Assembly: GCF_965363235.1 (NCBI RefSeq)
Contig: NC_134839.1
Location: 76,409,410 to 76,473,409, forward strand
Length of the DNA stretch: 64,000 bases
Reading direction: 5' to 3'
From: Mytilus galloprovincialis
Taxonomy: Eukaryota; Mollusca; Bivalvia; Mytilida; Mytilidae
Positions 23,701-31,209 of the stretch are shown piece after piece. Position numbers and translations under genes: made by a program. How positions within the stretch are numbered: position 1 is the first letter of the stretch; each line of letters opens with the position of its first letter. Below the pieces are notes generated by a model. The model saw only the letters and a program-made list of their open reading frames with translations. It was not told the DNA's origin and did no database searches.

Positions 23701-26031
23701 TCCTTTTTAAATACAATGGTAACTTTGTACATACACAGAAAATGTTAGCAAATCAGGGTAGAAAAGCATTATTTAGTTTATATAGTAAAATATATGATGA
23801 TTGTTTTAACCATGAAACTATGTTATCTCTTTTTGACACATATGTATCTAGTATATTAAATTATAGTTGTGAAGTCTGGGGACATCACAAAGCCGAAAAT
23901 ATTGAGAAAGTTCACTTAAGTGTTTTAAAACGTATATTGAAAGTCAAAACAACTACTGTTACTTATATGGTATATAGTGAATTGGGTAGATATCCATTGT
24001 ACATAGAGAGATATTGCAGAATGCTTAGATATTGGTTTAAATTATTGAAAACAGATAACTGTATTTTACAATCTTGCTACCAAGAAATGTTAGAAAGATC
24101 GATATTAAAACCTCGTGACAAACAAAATTGGGCATGTGAAATAAGAAACATATTATTTCGTTATGGTTGTCAAGATGTATGGTTACACCAAAATGTTATT
24201 AATGTTGATCATTTTTTGCTAGAAATTGTTAATAGAATGAAAGGTAGTTTTGTCAGTGAAATGAATGCTTTTTTCAATGAGTCATCAAAGTGTATTTTTT
24301 TATAGATATTTACACAATCCAGATACTCTACAATTTTACCTACAAAAACCTGTAAACTATGTTTTTAAGCCATATATTAGTAGATATAGATTGTCTGCAC
24401 ACTGCCTTAACATTGAAACTGGTAGATTTTGTAATATTGAAAGAGAAAACAGATTATGTAATATGTGTGATAAAAACATGATTGAAGATGAATACCATTA
24501 TATTTTAGTATGTGAGAAATATTCTGATATAAGGAAAACATATATAAAACCATTTTATTGGAAAAAACCATCTAGTTACAAACTTGTACAATTATTGTCT
24601 GTTCATAACATCAAAGAGCTTAACAATCTAGGTAAATACCTTTATTTAGCTGATAAGATTCGTTATTCATAATATTATACTCATATTTCATTATTTATAT
24701 TATTTGTTGTCATTCTCCGCCATTGATACAAACTGTTTGTAATAATAAAACATGTATGTAATTATTCACTGATGCTATTATACTTGTATATGTAAATTCT
24801 ATAAGCTGTATTGCTTCTAAATAAAAGACTATTATTATGGTACACTAATTTGTATGCTTTGTATGCCATTTTGTATTTCTTTGTTACATATTACGTGGCT
24901 CTGTACTTATGCACTCCGTCATTGTGTTATCATGTTATATGCTATTGTAAATTTTAGTTTTTTTGCCTTTCAGTTTTGCTAATGTGCTTTGTCTATATGA
25001 CTTTTTGTGCTTCTTTGTTTCGTATTTGCTTGTTTTCATAGTGATTTAGATTATAAAAAATGTTGACTGCTGTTCTCCCGTTTTGACAATTTTACCTTTT
25101 ATGTTTGCTCGTTTTATTCACACATCGTTGTCAATATAATGGAATTTTATGTAACTGTCATACCAATTAGCGGTTTAGCTAGATATACAACCAGGTTTAA
25201 TCCACCATTTTCTAAAAATACCTGTCTCAAGTCAGAAATATGACAGCTGATATCCATTTGTTTAATGTGTTTGAGCTTTTGATTTTGCCATTTGATTACG
25301 GACATTCCGTTTTGAATTTTCCTCGGAGTTCAGTATTTTTGTAGTTTTACTTTTCGCTAAGTGGAAAAAATGATGTCTTTTTCACAAATAACAAATCCTT
25401 AATTATATTATATGTGTCTATCTAAAACGTTCAGGACTCTGTTAAAAAGCCCCGGGAAAACAATGTGTTCAACATTTCAAAAATAAACAGTCTGATTCAA
25501 GTCATGACTTATAATTAAAAACAAAAACAAAAACTAATACATATTAACAAACTTTTCTAAAATTGTCCATTGTGTTGGTTCGGTACTTATACATCTTTGG
25601 ATATCAAATGTTTGGCTTTGAGCGTTCCTGATGAAGGTTAATTCAGAAAAGCACTTCGGACGCATTTAATTATTAATTGTGTTCCTTACGAAATGATAGA
25701 TATAATAAAAAGTATGTTCATTCTTTTTTTGTAGAAGGGTCTACCACTTTCTGTCATCATTGGCCTTGCCGTTGGATTTGGAGGTTTCATCGCATTAGTG
25801 ACTATTTGTTGCATTACATGGAACTTATTTTGTGGAAATGGCGATGATGATAAAATTTCTCCTGAACCAATGGGAGTTGTTAATATAAATATTTCTAAAA
25901 ATTCCACTCAGGATATTGCAAAAGAAAATCCATGGCTAAAAGACGAAGAAATTAGTTTCTGCTTACGAGATAAATACACTTTTGAATTATCTCAGGAGCT
26001 AACTGGAAAAAGAACAAAATATATGAAATGA
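11719..26031 (+). CDS. C-type lectin domain single-pass membrane receptor, 5 exons
   Basis: Exons at 11719-11785, 12214-12364, 12688-12908, 15792-15865 and 25735-26031 total 810 nt (269 residues) with phases 1, 2, 1 and 0 agreeing at every junction. Residues 1-22 are a signal peptide. Residues 25-146 form a C-type lectin-like domain: WTDARIFC (38-45), WIGG (79-82), W101/W104, then Cys at 111, 116, 122, 136 and 144. A short Thr/Ser stem (148-171), a membrane helix (about 176-198) and a 70-residue cytoplasmic tail follow. The usual EPN/QPD triplet is EPD (108-110) and the WND element is absent, so canonical Ca-dependent sugar binding is doubtful. Such receptors are abundant in bivalves and often assigned to pathogen recognition; that role is inference. 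The final 9.9-kb intron contains a LINE and an inverted duplication. Confidence 0.82.
12214..12364 (+). CDS. Lectin receptor exon 2 (N-terminal half of CTLD)
   Basis: The acceptor TTTTGTTCCAG is followed by a phase-1 start giving Gly-Gln-Cys. It carries the WTDARIFC helix motif and ends in ATNGG before GTATTT, phase 2. Confidence 0.82.
12688..12908 (+). CDS. Lectin receptor exon 3 (C-terminal half of CTLD)
   Basis: The acceptor ACATTTCAG is in phase 2. It encodes IGDAWIGGYYDE, the SWTNWES segment and five Cys ending in LCEK, then the donor GTAATA in phase 1. It is too fragmented by frame to show as one open frame from an ATG but reads cleanly between its splice sites. Confidence 0.85.
13235..13560 (+). 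repeat. Tail repeat of the adjacent Penelope-like fossil
   Basis: Contains TAGGTCACCGTACGGCCTTC, CATAGTCAGCTATGAAAGCT and TTCCTGTCTTGGGACAGC. On the minus strand it directly follows the RT fossil at 13640-14085, the same order as 40190 to 40925 on plus. Confidence 0.65.
13640..14085 (-). mobile_element. Penelope-like retroelement fossil (C-terminal RT remnant)
   Basis: The minus strand preserves the layout of the family's C-terminal third, with similarity to VYISQLVR, FTKFYHRYKD and YGNxxYRxRKF of the better copy at 35979-36850. It is old and clearly broken. It lies in lectin intron 3. Confidence 0.6.
14380..14760 (+). repeat. Dispersed repeat homologous to 40480-40860
   Basis: CCGGCCACGTCxAC, CCATCTG, TGAGTTA, TGTCCCAGGTTAGGG, GTCAGGAxCCTGTAATTCAG and CAAGGCCGTACGGTGAC match in order. 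It is a second tail of the Penelope-like family. Confidence 0.65.
15130..15400 (-). repeat. Tail fragment of the 1420-2870 Penelope-like family
   Basis: ACTGACACTGTCTTGGC, GGTAAGGGGATCCTGCTTCA and GATGAGTTTAATTCGGT parallel 1440-1680. No coding part is left. Confidence 0.5.
15410..15625 (+). repeat. Dispersed 'GATGTGxTATGAGxGCxAATGA' repeat
   Basis: Carries GACAACTCTCCATCCAAGTC, TATAGGTCAAGGTAAGG, GAACAGCAAGCTATAAAG and GGTAAACCAACGGTCTAAT, as at 53040-53450. It lies just upstream of lectin exon 4. Confidence 0.7.
15792..15865 (+). CDS. Lectin receptor exon 4 (short Thr/Ser stem)
   Basis: The acceptor GAATTCAG (phase 1) gives an Asp codon. 24 residues follow, DGLLNCVDPSTASMTSTTKT and then PVNK. 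The donor GTAGGT leaves phase 0, matching exon 5. An alternative donor (GTATTA, phase 1) would not match exon 5. Confidence 0.6.
16040..16375 (-). repeat. Degraded dispersed repeat of the same family
   Basis: GCCTTTATAGCTGATTGTAC, AGAAGGTCAT and CTTGTCTCACTGGCA are the complement-strand blocks of the 15410 family. Confidence 0.5.
16455..16830 (+). repeat. Left arm of a 2.7-kb inverted duplication
   Basis: AACACGGCCACCAATCCAAC through GGTGAATAACGATACAAT to GAGTACTGGTA is repeated, inverted and somewhat diverged, at 18795-19166. Both arms keep a short open segment (CVNxTSEYA) ending near GTAAG. Confidence 0.75.
17555..17835 (-). repeat. Dispersed 'CTGAACTCCGAGG' repeat
   Basis: Complement of 25080-25365. 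It includes ATATTCCTGACTTGGTACAG and TGGTGGATTAAACCTGG. Confidence 0.7.
17840..18412 (-). repeat. Tandem duplication of a ~305-bp unit
   Basis: Units 17840-18107 and 18138-18412 share ATAACAATTTTAAAAGG, TTTGTCGTTCAATGTGCAT, AAATCAAAAGTATGTAAGAA and GACCGAGATTGAAAATAGTC. Confidence 0.8.
18795..19166 (-). repeat. Right arm of the inverted duplication
   Basis: Inverted partner of 16455-16830. The spacer between arms holds the tandem 305-bp repeat and a dispersed repeat. Confidence 0.75.
20078..21205 (+). CDS. LINE ORF1 RNA-binding protein, 375 aa
   Basis: A basic N-terminus (PRRKHKNPRRGKK) and a ten-Ser run from a TTC microsatellite come first. A low-complexity region follows, then a coiled coil at about 115-220, an RRM-like domain at about 220-315 (NLLFFAIEE ... 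LERAYRLGK ... PIVVKFCEMSDRE) and a C-terminal domain at about 320-370 (YGISPHYPKDVLEKRKKL ... AYLVGDKLYVNG). This is the trimeric chaperone layout of L1-type ORF1p. The frame is intact. It ends in TAG at 21203-21205, with ORF2 continuing in the same frame. Confidence 0.85.
   Translation: MPRRKHKNPRRGKKYKYEFSSSSSSSSSSDQSGLMDKRQCTNKTENNKVCFNTTSDNSSVTDQNFTMNNSVQGLRYTTPMTSSPNPGIQPYQNVLPYPPPPFTMQHAQHPDSVEIDTCTLLKEICERIGRVELKLNTLDKIESRLDKIDTKHKQMDSEISNCKDRIGYLEQSVQFLSDVKDEHTALKTKVDYLSNGIESTKTDNKIVRDKIESIESQSLQQNLLFFAIEEKFEKVVVHDEEKGGATGQKGKTVQPIDDEICVETILDFCEKKLAIKDAKTKIKLERAYRLGKPSAEATKPGPIVVKFCEMSDREYVRSVSSRLKDTNYGISPHYPKDVLEKRKKLIPKMLEERKNKNKAYLVGDKLYVNGNLWQG
21206..21685 (+). CDS. LINE ORF2, N-terminal part of APE endonuclease
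   Basis: The open frame runs straight on from the ORF1 stop. It begins with a linker, then LCSWNISKG and NECWVKCPEE, the first APE catalytic blocks, and ends in a strand with CSIYMPP. There is no in-frame ATG before the first catalytic block. A one-base indel at about 21668-21685 moves the frame. Confidence 0.8.
   Translation, partial: GYSEFDFKENSKKPKSHINALLKLCSWNISKGLLRKLKDKEFLQMVNKFDILCLNECWVKCPEEFDLLGYEKEYIVRKKSNGGGVIVFYKKWLNPFITFVKSCVDCMIWFKIDKSILCDNTDLYICSIYMPPYKNVYYRKYDIDVFDNLQEHIEMFSNR
21687..22583 (+). CDS. LINE ORF2, rest of endonuclease and linker
   Basis: Starts with VAVIGDLNSRVG (APE GDxN block) and continues to CSVIDYMLIS and FNHFSCHAPLEVDF (the terminal SDH-type block, here NHF). 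It then runs into a basic linker. It ends at TGA 22581-22583; the following codons stay open in the same frame into the reverse transcriptase, so this is probably a Trp codon mutated to stop. Confidence 0.8.
   Translation: MAVIGDLNSRVGQEPDNITGDVIDKQLQDNISFINYVNDDVFLNRQSEDIKPPNNFGQRILQLCKNSGLRICNGRFGKESQKITFNNKNGCSVIDYMLISQNSMFNVINSFSVGSFNHFSCHAPLEVDFNLTDNVVNKDQCNCINHVCDIFKWNEGCEDQIRDSLLLNAQQFEHLLTNIDEISDIDCCVEELNKLLKDIFEQYTKSEVKYKKHCDSCPTSSKTRDQKDDKPWFTDECKSLYRDYLRAMVDFNRYRSNENRLRFNLAKQRYKRLENQLKRQYKNQQGDMLSKLCKNNPK
22584..24305 (+). CDS. LINE ORF2, reverse transcriptase and thumb
   Basis: Open in the same frame as the preceding segment. It carries the RT blocks PVFKKGPVDDPGNYRGISL, FGFKPGYGTTDA, FIDYKKAFDSVSH, GLMQGESLSPFLYSLYIND and the catalytic YADDTVLFSE, then a long thumb/connection. 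It is interrupted in a run of seven T (24295-24301), a typical slippage site. Confidence 0.88.
   Translation, partial: FYRKFKKCKKTITHTLTVEEFEKHFKNLISKDVTTEDHHSDSIPEVVYEELDSSFTDLELDTSIKYLKRDKSTGYDNIMNEYLLTSRNFIKPVLCKLFNRILSAGDFPEIWVNNIIIPVFKKGPVDDPGNYRGISLVSHVGKLCTSIINTRLTKWSEKHNIITDAQFGFKPGYGTTDAIFALHSLISKSLRSGKRFYCCFIDYKKAFDSVSHFKLWLRLIRCGISGNLLTVIKSMYAKIKCCIKLEGNFSNFFQSNVGLMQGESLSPFLYSLYINDIENELLSQGCQSYELKMLNLYLLMYADDTVLFSETIDGLQKMIDSVDIYSREYDLDINLSKIKIVVFRNRGLVKATEKWYLNGVDIELCDEFTYLGLLFKYNGNFVHTQKMLANQGRKALFSLYSKIYDDCFNHETMLSLFDTYVSSILNYSCEVWGHHKAENIEKVHLSVLKRILKVKTTTVTYMVYSELGRYPLYIERYCRMLRYWFKLLKTDNCILQSCYQEMLERSILKPRDKQNWACEIRNILFRYGCQDVWLHQNVINVDHFLLEIVNRMKGSFVSEMNAFFNESSKCIFL
24265..24672 (+). 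CDS. LINE ORF2, C-terminal Cys/His domain
   Basis: The frame picks up across the T7 run. It includes RYRLSAHCLNIETGRFCNI, CNMCDKNMIEDEYHYILVC and a terminal helix, a CCHC-like zinc region common at the C-terminus of such LINEs. It stops with TAA at 24670-24672. Confidence 0.75.
   Translation: MLFSMSHQSVFFYRYLHNPDTLQFYLQKPVNYVFKPYISRYRLSAHCLNIETGRFCNIERENRLCNMCDKNMIEDEYHYILVCEKYSDIRKTYIKPFYWKKPSSYKLVQLLSVHNIKELNNLGKYLYLADKIRYS
24850..25365 (+). repeat. Dispersed mussel repeat, longest copy in the window
   Basis: Starts with the TTTGTTACATATTACGTGGC block (family of 2860-3260, inverted) and continues into TGTTTGCTCGTTTTATTCAC, CAAGTCAGAAATATGACAGC and TTTCCTCGGAGTTCAGTATT-like sequence (family of 17555). 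This shows the two blocks belong to one element of about 520 bp. Confidence 0.7.
25735..26031 (+). CDS. Lectin receptor exon 5 (TM helix and cytoplasmic tail)
   Basis: The acceptor TTTTTTTGTAG is followed by KGLP and a 23-residue hydrophobic helix ending TICCI. An acidic, then Ser/Asn-rich tail ends in TGKRTKYMK and TGA. Assignment to the lectin gene rests on strand, phase 0 and the otherwise missing anchor. Confidence 0.72.
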   Translation, partial: KGLPLSVIIGLAVGFGGFIALVTICCITWNLFCGNGDDDKISPEPMGVVNINISKNSTQDIAKENPWLKDEEISFCLRDKYTFELSQELTGKRTKYMK

Positions 26032-26640
26032 TTTCAACTGTCTTTTTTGGGAGAGGGATTACAGGATATTTCTAGCATTATTCCAGCATTTTCCTGACTA
26101 AATTGATACAAACAATCTCATATTTCAACAAATGCATTCACATCGATTCTTTCTAAACCCCATTGTAACTTCATCAACTAATAAAAATTCTATTTGGCAG
26201 GTACATGTATAAATATGATTTCATTAATTTCTAAAAATGTCAAGACGAAGAATTTAATATTCATGTACTCGCTGATGCCGTGAGAAGAGAAAATGAAACG
26301 TGAAAACCGTATCTAAGTAAATTCAAGGACAACAAAACAAGTTGTGGAAATAGTTGCTGAATGAATTGAAATTCAAATATTCAAATATTCCGGTGCTGAG
26401 TTTTGGAGTACAGATTACCTAAAGGACATTGAAACTGGTCAATTATTTTTTTTTGTAAATGGTTATTATGAATAGTTTCAAACAAAAAAACAATCATGTA
26501 ACAAAAGTCAAATGCAGCCGTCATGAACTTTTAGTTAGTAATGTCATTACTTCATTTACAAAGCTTTAATATGCTCATATGCTTTTATGCTTAAGGTAGT
26601 GTTGTCATTGTGATTTATATATAATATTGTATATTTGGTA

Positions 26641-27222
26641 AAGGAGTAGGTCCAGTAAGACCCCATTTTGGCCCCAAAATATAGCAGTTTTACAAAATTG
26701 TTAAAATGTAAACTTTTAGTCATTTATTGGATAGTAGTAAGGTTCTGCTACATAAATATGGGCTCTTTTTGACAATACAATGCACATATATTGAGAACTA
26801 GCACCCTTAATTCATGCTAAATTACTGAAATCTTCACAATTCCAGCATTTTAGTTCAATTTTAGACAGTTTCCGTGTAAAACGAAAGTGGCCGCATTCGT
26901 GTTCATCCAAAATATTGAAATGGAAGTTGTATTTGATGATAATACATAACATATATAAAGATTGAGGATGAACACGGATGCGGCCACTTTCGTTTTTGAC
27001 AAAAACCATCTGAAAAGTGACATTTTTTCGCATATTTGGTAGATTTCTCATATTTGAGCCTCAATCGGATCGTTTTTAATGACTAAATAAGTTAAAATCT
27101 TTCACATAAATTAATTGCATCATATGAAATAGACACTTAAGTGTTTAAAAAGTGGTCAAAATCTTTCGTCAGATGAAACTGAAATTTGAAGCCAAAATCG
27201 GTCCTTACCGGACCTACTCCTT
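26641..27222. mobile_element. Tc1/mariner-type MITE (TA target)
   Basis: Terminal inverted repeats AAGGAGTAGGTCCAGTAAGA / AAGGAGTAGGTCCGGTAAGG, about 35 bp imperfect, flanked by TA at 26639-26640 and 27223-27224. An inner inverted pair (26877-26908 with 26966-26997, core GGCCGCATxCGTGTTCATCC) forms a second hairpin. No transposase. It lies 600 bp past the lectin stop codon. Confidence 0.82.
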
Positions 27223-27461
27223 TAATTATTAATAAATACTGGTCTATGTAGTCAGCTTTTTGTGTTGACATGAATTCTCATTGATATGGTTATATTCATA
27301 CATTTACTGTTTACAAATTTTGGAATTTTTTGAAATACTAAGGATTTTCTACTCAGGCATAGATTACCTTAGCTGTATTTGGCAAAACTTTTAGGAATTT
27401 TGGTCCTAAATTCTCTTCAACTTCGTACTTTATTTGGCCTTTTAAACTTTTTTGAATTCGA

Positions 27462-27505
27462 GCGTCACTGATGAGGCTTTTGTAGACGAAACGCGCGTCT
27501 GGCGT
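27462..27505 (+). ncRNA. Hammerhead ribozyme motif (upstream member of tandem pair)
   Basis: GCGTCA-CTGATGA, stem II GGCT-TTTGT-AGAC (one mismatch), GAA, ACGCGCGT and C, then TGGCGT. Stem I pairs over six base pairs counting wobbles. Confidence 0.85.
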
Positions 27506-27808
27506 ATATACTAAATTTAGTCCTGATATCTATGATGAGTTTATTTACAACCACTGGGTCGATGCCACTGCTGGTGGAGATTTATTTTCCCGAGGGTATC
27601 ACCAGCCCAGTAGTCAGCTTTTTCTGTTGACATGAATTGATCTTGATATGGTTATATCTATACATTTACTGTTTACAAATTTTGAAATTTTTTGAAATAC
27701 TAAAGATTTTCTACCTCAGGCATAGATTACCTTAGCTGTATTTGGACTTTTAGGAAGTTTGGTCCTCAATGCTCTTCAACTTCGTACTTTTAACTTTTTT
27801 GGATTCAA

Positions 27809-27852
27809 GCGTCACTGATGAGTCTTTTGTAGACGAAACGCGCGTCTGGCGT
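27809..27852 (+). ncRNA. Hammerhead ribozyme motif (downstream member, fully intact)
   Basis: All conserved core residues are present. Stem II GTCT/AGAC is perfect with a TTTGT loop. Stem III is the self-complementary ACGCGCGT with no loop, and stem I GCGTCA/TGGCGT pairs over six base pairs with wobbles. A loopless stem III is the type thought to act best as a dimer. Confidence 0.9.
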
Positions 27853-28214
27853 ATATACTAAATTTAGTACTGATATCTTTGATGAGTTTATTTACTCAAC
27901 TATTTGAAATTATTTAGATATAAACTGATTGGAAATTGAATTGATTTCATAATATAAACAATTTTAAGCACACAGATTTCCGAGGAAATATGTAGCTATC
28001 ATAACTTCACCAAGAGAATCGTAAACGTCATGTTCTGGTGAAAATGATTGTCAAAGAAATTAACAAAATAACAACCATGCATTATACTTCAAAGTCTAAA
28101 TGAACAGCCGATGGTTTTATGATAAAATTTGTGAACAATATCATGTTTTATTAATGAGATAATGTGAACTTGCTAACCACAATTTCGATTGACTCATGTA
28201 TGAAATGACAAAGT

Positions 28215-28465
28215 TTCGTTTGAGTTTGATAAAAGTTAAAAATCAAAAACCCCAATAAACGGAACTCCATGAAGAATTCGAATGAAAAGTCCCTTAACAA
28301 ATGGCAAAATGATATAACGAATGGAAAACAACTATTATATTCTGGACTTAATACAGACATGTCCTTGTGAAGAAAAGGTGAAAATGCAACTACTCTTGCG
28401 TACACATTGGTAATGATAATCCAATCAACATAGTTTTTATGATTTCCCCTATTGACGTTAAGTGT
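28215..28465 (-). repeat. Degraded 'GAACTCCATGAAGAATTCGA' repeat copy
   Basis: Diverged relative of 17555-17770 (GAAAAGTCCCTTAACAAATGGC, ATTCTGGACTTAATACAGAC blocks). Confidence 0.5.
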
Positions 28466-28800
28466 AATTAGCAGATACATATTTTGACTAATTGTTGAAT
28501 GGAGTTTTTCCTTATTTCCTTACTTAAGGTAGCACAATACAAAGATTTTTTTATTCCCAATCAGACAACTTTAAACTGATGTAATTCATTTCATTCTTCT
28601 TTATATTTTATAAATGAGGTACCAAAAGAAAGAAGAAAGATTAATCTTTCAAATTGTGATAATTTCATTGTGACATAATTATTACACAATTAATTATTAT
28701 GTAATTAGTTGCTATATTGTGATGTCCACACTTGAATGAATTTAGCGTCTTTGTCCTTCATAGCATCCCAAAATATTTTATAGATTCTTGTATAACACAG

Positions 28801-28960
28801 TTTGACCTCCAAAATTGTGTCTCAGATTTCAAAAAAACGTCAATAGAACAAATTTTATACCCAATTGAATTTAATTGATGTTGAAAACTTTATTGAAGAT
28901 TTATGAGAGAATGAAATACAATAGGAAAAATCTGAGACACGGTTTTGGATCGTTGAATTT
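28801..28960. mobile_element. 160-bp MITE with perfect 10-bp target duplication
   Basis: TATAACACAG occurs at 28791-28800 and 28961-28970. Inside, CCAAAATTGTGTCTCAGATT (28809 on) faces AATCTGAGACACGGTTTTGG (28929 on). A 9-11-bp duplication suggests a Mutator-like mover. Confidence 0.75.
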
Positions 28961-29091
28961 TATAACACAGAAAGAAAATAAATAAAAAATGTACTTAAAA
29001 AAGCATATTAACGATCAATGTAAAAATAAAGATGAGAATGAAAGAACTGAAAACAACTATTCCAATTCGTATTCCTACAAACACAGATATT

Positions 29092-29781
29092 GAGAAAAGA
29101 GGGGATGAAAGCAACCCATAGCTAAAATTACCAAAAACAGACATATGTAAAGGAAAGAGGGGATGAAGGCAACCCATAGTTAAAAGTAACAAAAACAGAC
29201 AGATATTGAGGAAAGAGGGGATGAAGGCAACCATAGCTAAAATTGACAAAAACAGACAGATTTAGGAAAGAGGGGATGAAGGCAACCCATAGCTAAAATT
29301 AACAAAAACAGAGAGATATTGAGGAAAGAGGGGATGAAGGCAACCCATAGCTAAAATTAACAAAAACAGACAGATATTGAGGAAAGAGGGGATGAAGGCA
29401 ACCCATAGCTAAAATTAACAAAAACAGACAGATATTGAGGAAAGAGGGGATGAAGGCAACTCATAGCTAAAATTAACAAAAACAGACAGATATTGAGGAA
29501 AGAGGGGATGAAGGCAACCCATAGCTAAAATTAACAAAAACAGACAGATATTGAGGAAAGAGGGGATGAAGGCAACCCATAGCTAAAATTAACAAAAACA
29601 GACAGATATTGAGGAAAGAGGGGATGAAGGCAACCCATAGCTAAAATTAACAAAAACAGACAGATATTGAGGAAAGAGGGGATGAAGGCTACCCATAGCT
29701 AAAAGTAACAAAAACAGACAGATATTGAGGAAAGAGGGGATGAAGGCAACCCATAGTTAAAATTAACAAAAACAGACATCC
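29092..29781. repeat. 58-bp minisatellite, 12 copies
   Basis: Units start at 29092, 29151, 29209, 29263, 29322 and then every 58 bp to 29728, each AGGAAAGAGGGGATGAAGGC + AACCCATAGCTAAAATTAAC + AAAAACAGACAGATATTG. The central units are nearly identical, so expansion is recent. It is noncoding in the intergenic space between the convergent genes. Confidence 0.93.
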
Positions 29782-30132
29782 ATAGATTTCCTATTTAAAA
29801 CTCCATTTGTATACGTAACCGTTATAACCAGACCGAAAATGTGTTTTGGATTATTTCATCGTAATACGTTTTAGTACAATTGTTAAAACAAAGTCCAAGG
29901 TTTACAAACGGTAAAAACTTTAAGTATATATTCAAAAATAAATTTATTGTTTTTAGAATAAGTCTTAGTAGGCATATTTTACAGTGGAAACAACTTGGAA
30001 TTCATAATCACTCAGATCAATATTTTCCTAGGCCCAGGTTATTGCTTCTTGTATTTCATCAAATGTAAAACAACATAATATTATTTTGCATTGAATATAA
30101 ATAGGAAGCAATAGAAAGTGCTGGTGCTGACA

Positions 30133-30395
30133 CTATAATGGGTTAGGTGCTATGTCAAGAAATACAATAAATAAGACCACACCTATCAAAATAGTTACAC
30201 TGATACAACCAAGAGATTTTGCAGAAACACGGTTGTCTACCACGCTGGATTTCGTTCTTCTGTTCAATTTGGTCGAATGTTTATCGACACGAAGAATTCT
30301 GTTAAGTTCAGCTAATCTTAATTCTAAATCCAGTGTAGTGGAATTGAATTGTGAGAAGTTCTGGCATAAGCAGGCACAATTTGCCTCGGTTACAC
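30133..30395 (-). CDS. Receptor exon: CxCxC segment, TM anchor and stop
   Basis: The acceptor TTTCTTCAG in phase 1 joins the stalk at a Gly codon. It encodes NCACLCQNFS, a Leu/Glu-rich helix, a basic stretch, SAKSLGCISV and a membrane helix (ISVTILIGVVLFIVFL), and stops soon after. Similar Cys-rich-plus-helix anchors recur in molluscan surface proteins (from memory). Confidence 0.75.
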
Positions 30396-31124
30396 CTGAA
30401 GAAAAATGAAAACTGATGCTTCTTAGGCAGTATAACCTATATATGCTTTCAATCATAACATTTGACACAAAAGATAAAATCAAAACATGAAAAATACTTA
30501 TATCAGTCAGTCCAGAAGAGCCCTTCGGACGCCAGAAATTATTAAACGTGTTCAATTTCGCACATATCTGAAAGATTGTAGTTTATTTGATAGAATTATT
30601 AGACTTCGATTTAAAGCAGCCAAAAATGTGAACTTACCTAACCTTCTGGTGTTGGAACAATATTTATGATTTTATATTAAGGATAACATTTGTTGCTTTG
30701 ATGTTCTCAGACTGGGATTCTTTTTTATCCTTTGAATATTTTTTTGTACTTAAGACGAACAACCAAAGACTATCGAAGCCACAATAATAAAGTATGCCGT
30801 TATTTTTTCCCATTTGAATTCTTTTACATTTTTTCAGGTCGAGGCCTTTTATAGCCGAGTGTGCCGGGTATGGTATTTTCTAATAGTTAAAGACCGTATG
30901 TTGATCAAAGTTGCTGGTGTCCACTTCATTTGAACTCCGCTTGATAGTTTTCTCATTTACAATACTTCCTAATCTATCTTTTTCTATGTCAAATCCTACA
31001 TTTTTTTCCTGTAATTTTAATGAAGTGTCAACATGTTGCTTAGTTATTGTAACAACAACAATCTTTGAAGACACAATAACAATATGAGCACATGGTTGAG
31101 GATATCCGTCTTTTAGTTATAAAC

Positions 31125-31209
<85 letters not shown>

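Larger units (their letters stand above)
19600..24840 (+). mobile_element. APE-type non-LTR retrotransposon (LINE), nearly full length
   Basis: ORF1 (20078-21205) is followed by an endonuclease, reverse transcriptase and C-terminal Cys/His region (about 21206-24672) and an AT-rich 3' end with AATAAA at about 24820 and ATTATTATT. ORF1 has a coiled coil plus an L1-ORF1p-like RRM and C-terminal domain. The clade is not assigned; it is not a CR1/L2 type like the copy at 47690. The 5' limit is uncertain and no target duplication was recognised. The copy has two frameshifts and one internal nonsense codon in ORF2, so it is recently dead. It lies in the last intron of the lectin receptor gene, same strand. 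Confidence 0.85.
27240..27897 (+). repeat. Head-to-tail pair of hammerhead-ribozyme repeats (retrozyme-like)
   Basis: Two monomers of about 347 bp in the same direction, each with AGTCAGCTTT, ACATTTACTGTTTACAAATT, GATTACCTTAGCTGTATTTG, a hammerhead and TATGATGAGTTTATTTA-like blocks, joined through CACTGGGTCGATGCCACTGC. Predicted cleavage sites 27499/27500 and 27846/27847 delimit one 347-nt unit. Confidence 0.85.

Noticed and set aside
29092-29781. CRISPR-like regular repeats
   Set aside because: The units are contiguous 58-bp copies with no unique spacers, in a eukaryotic genome: a minisatellite.
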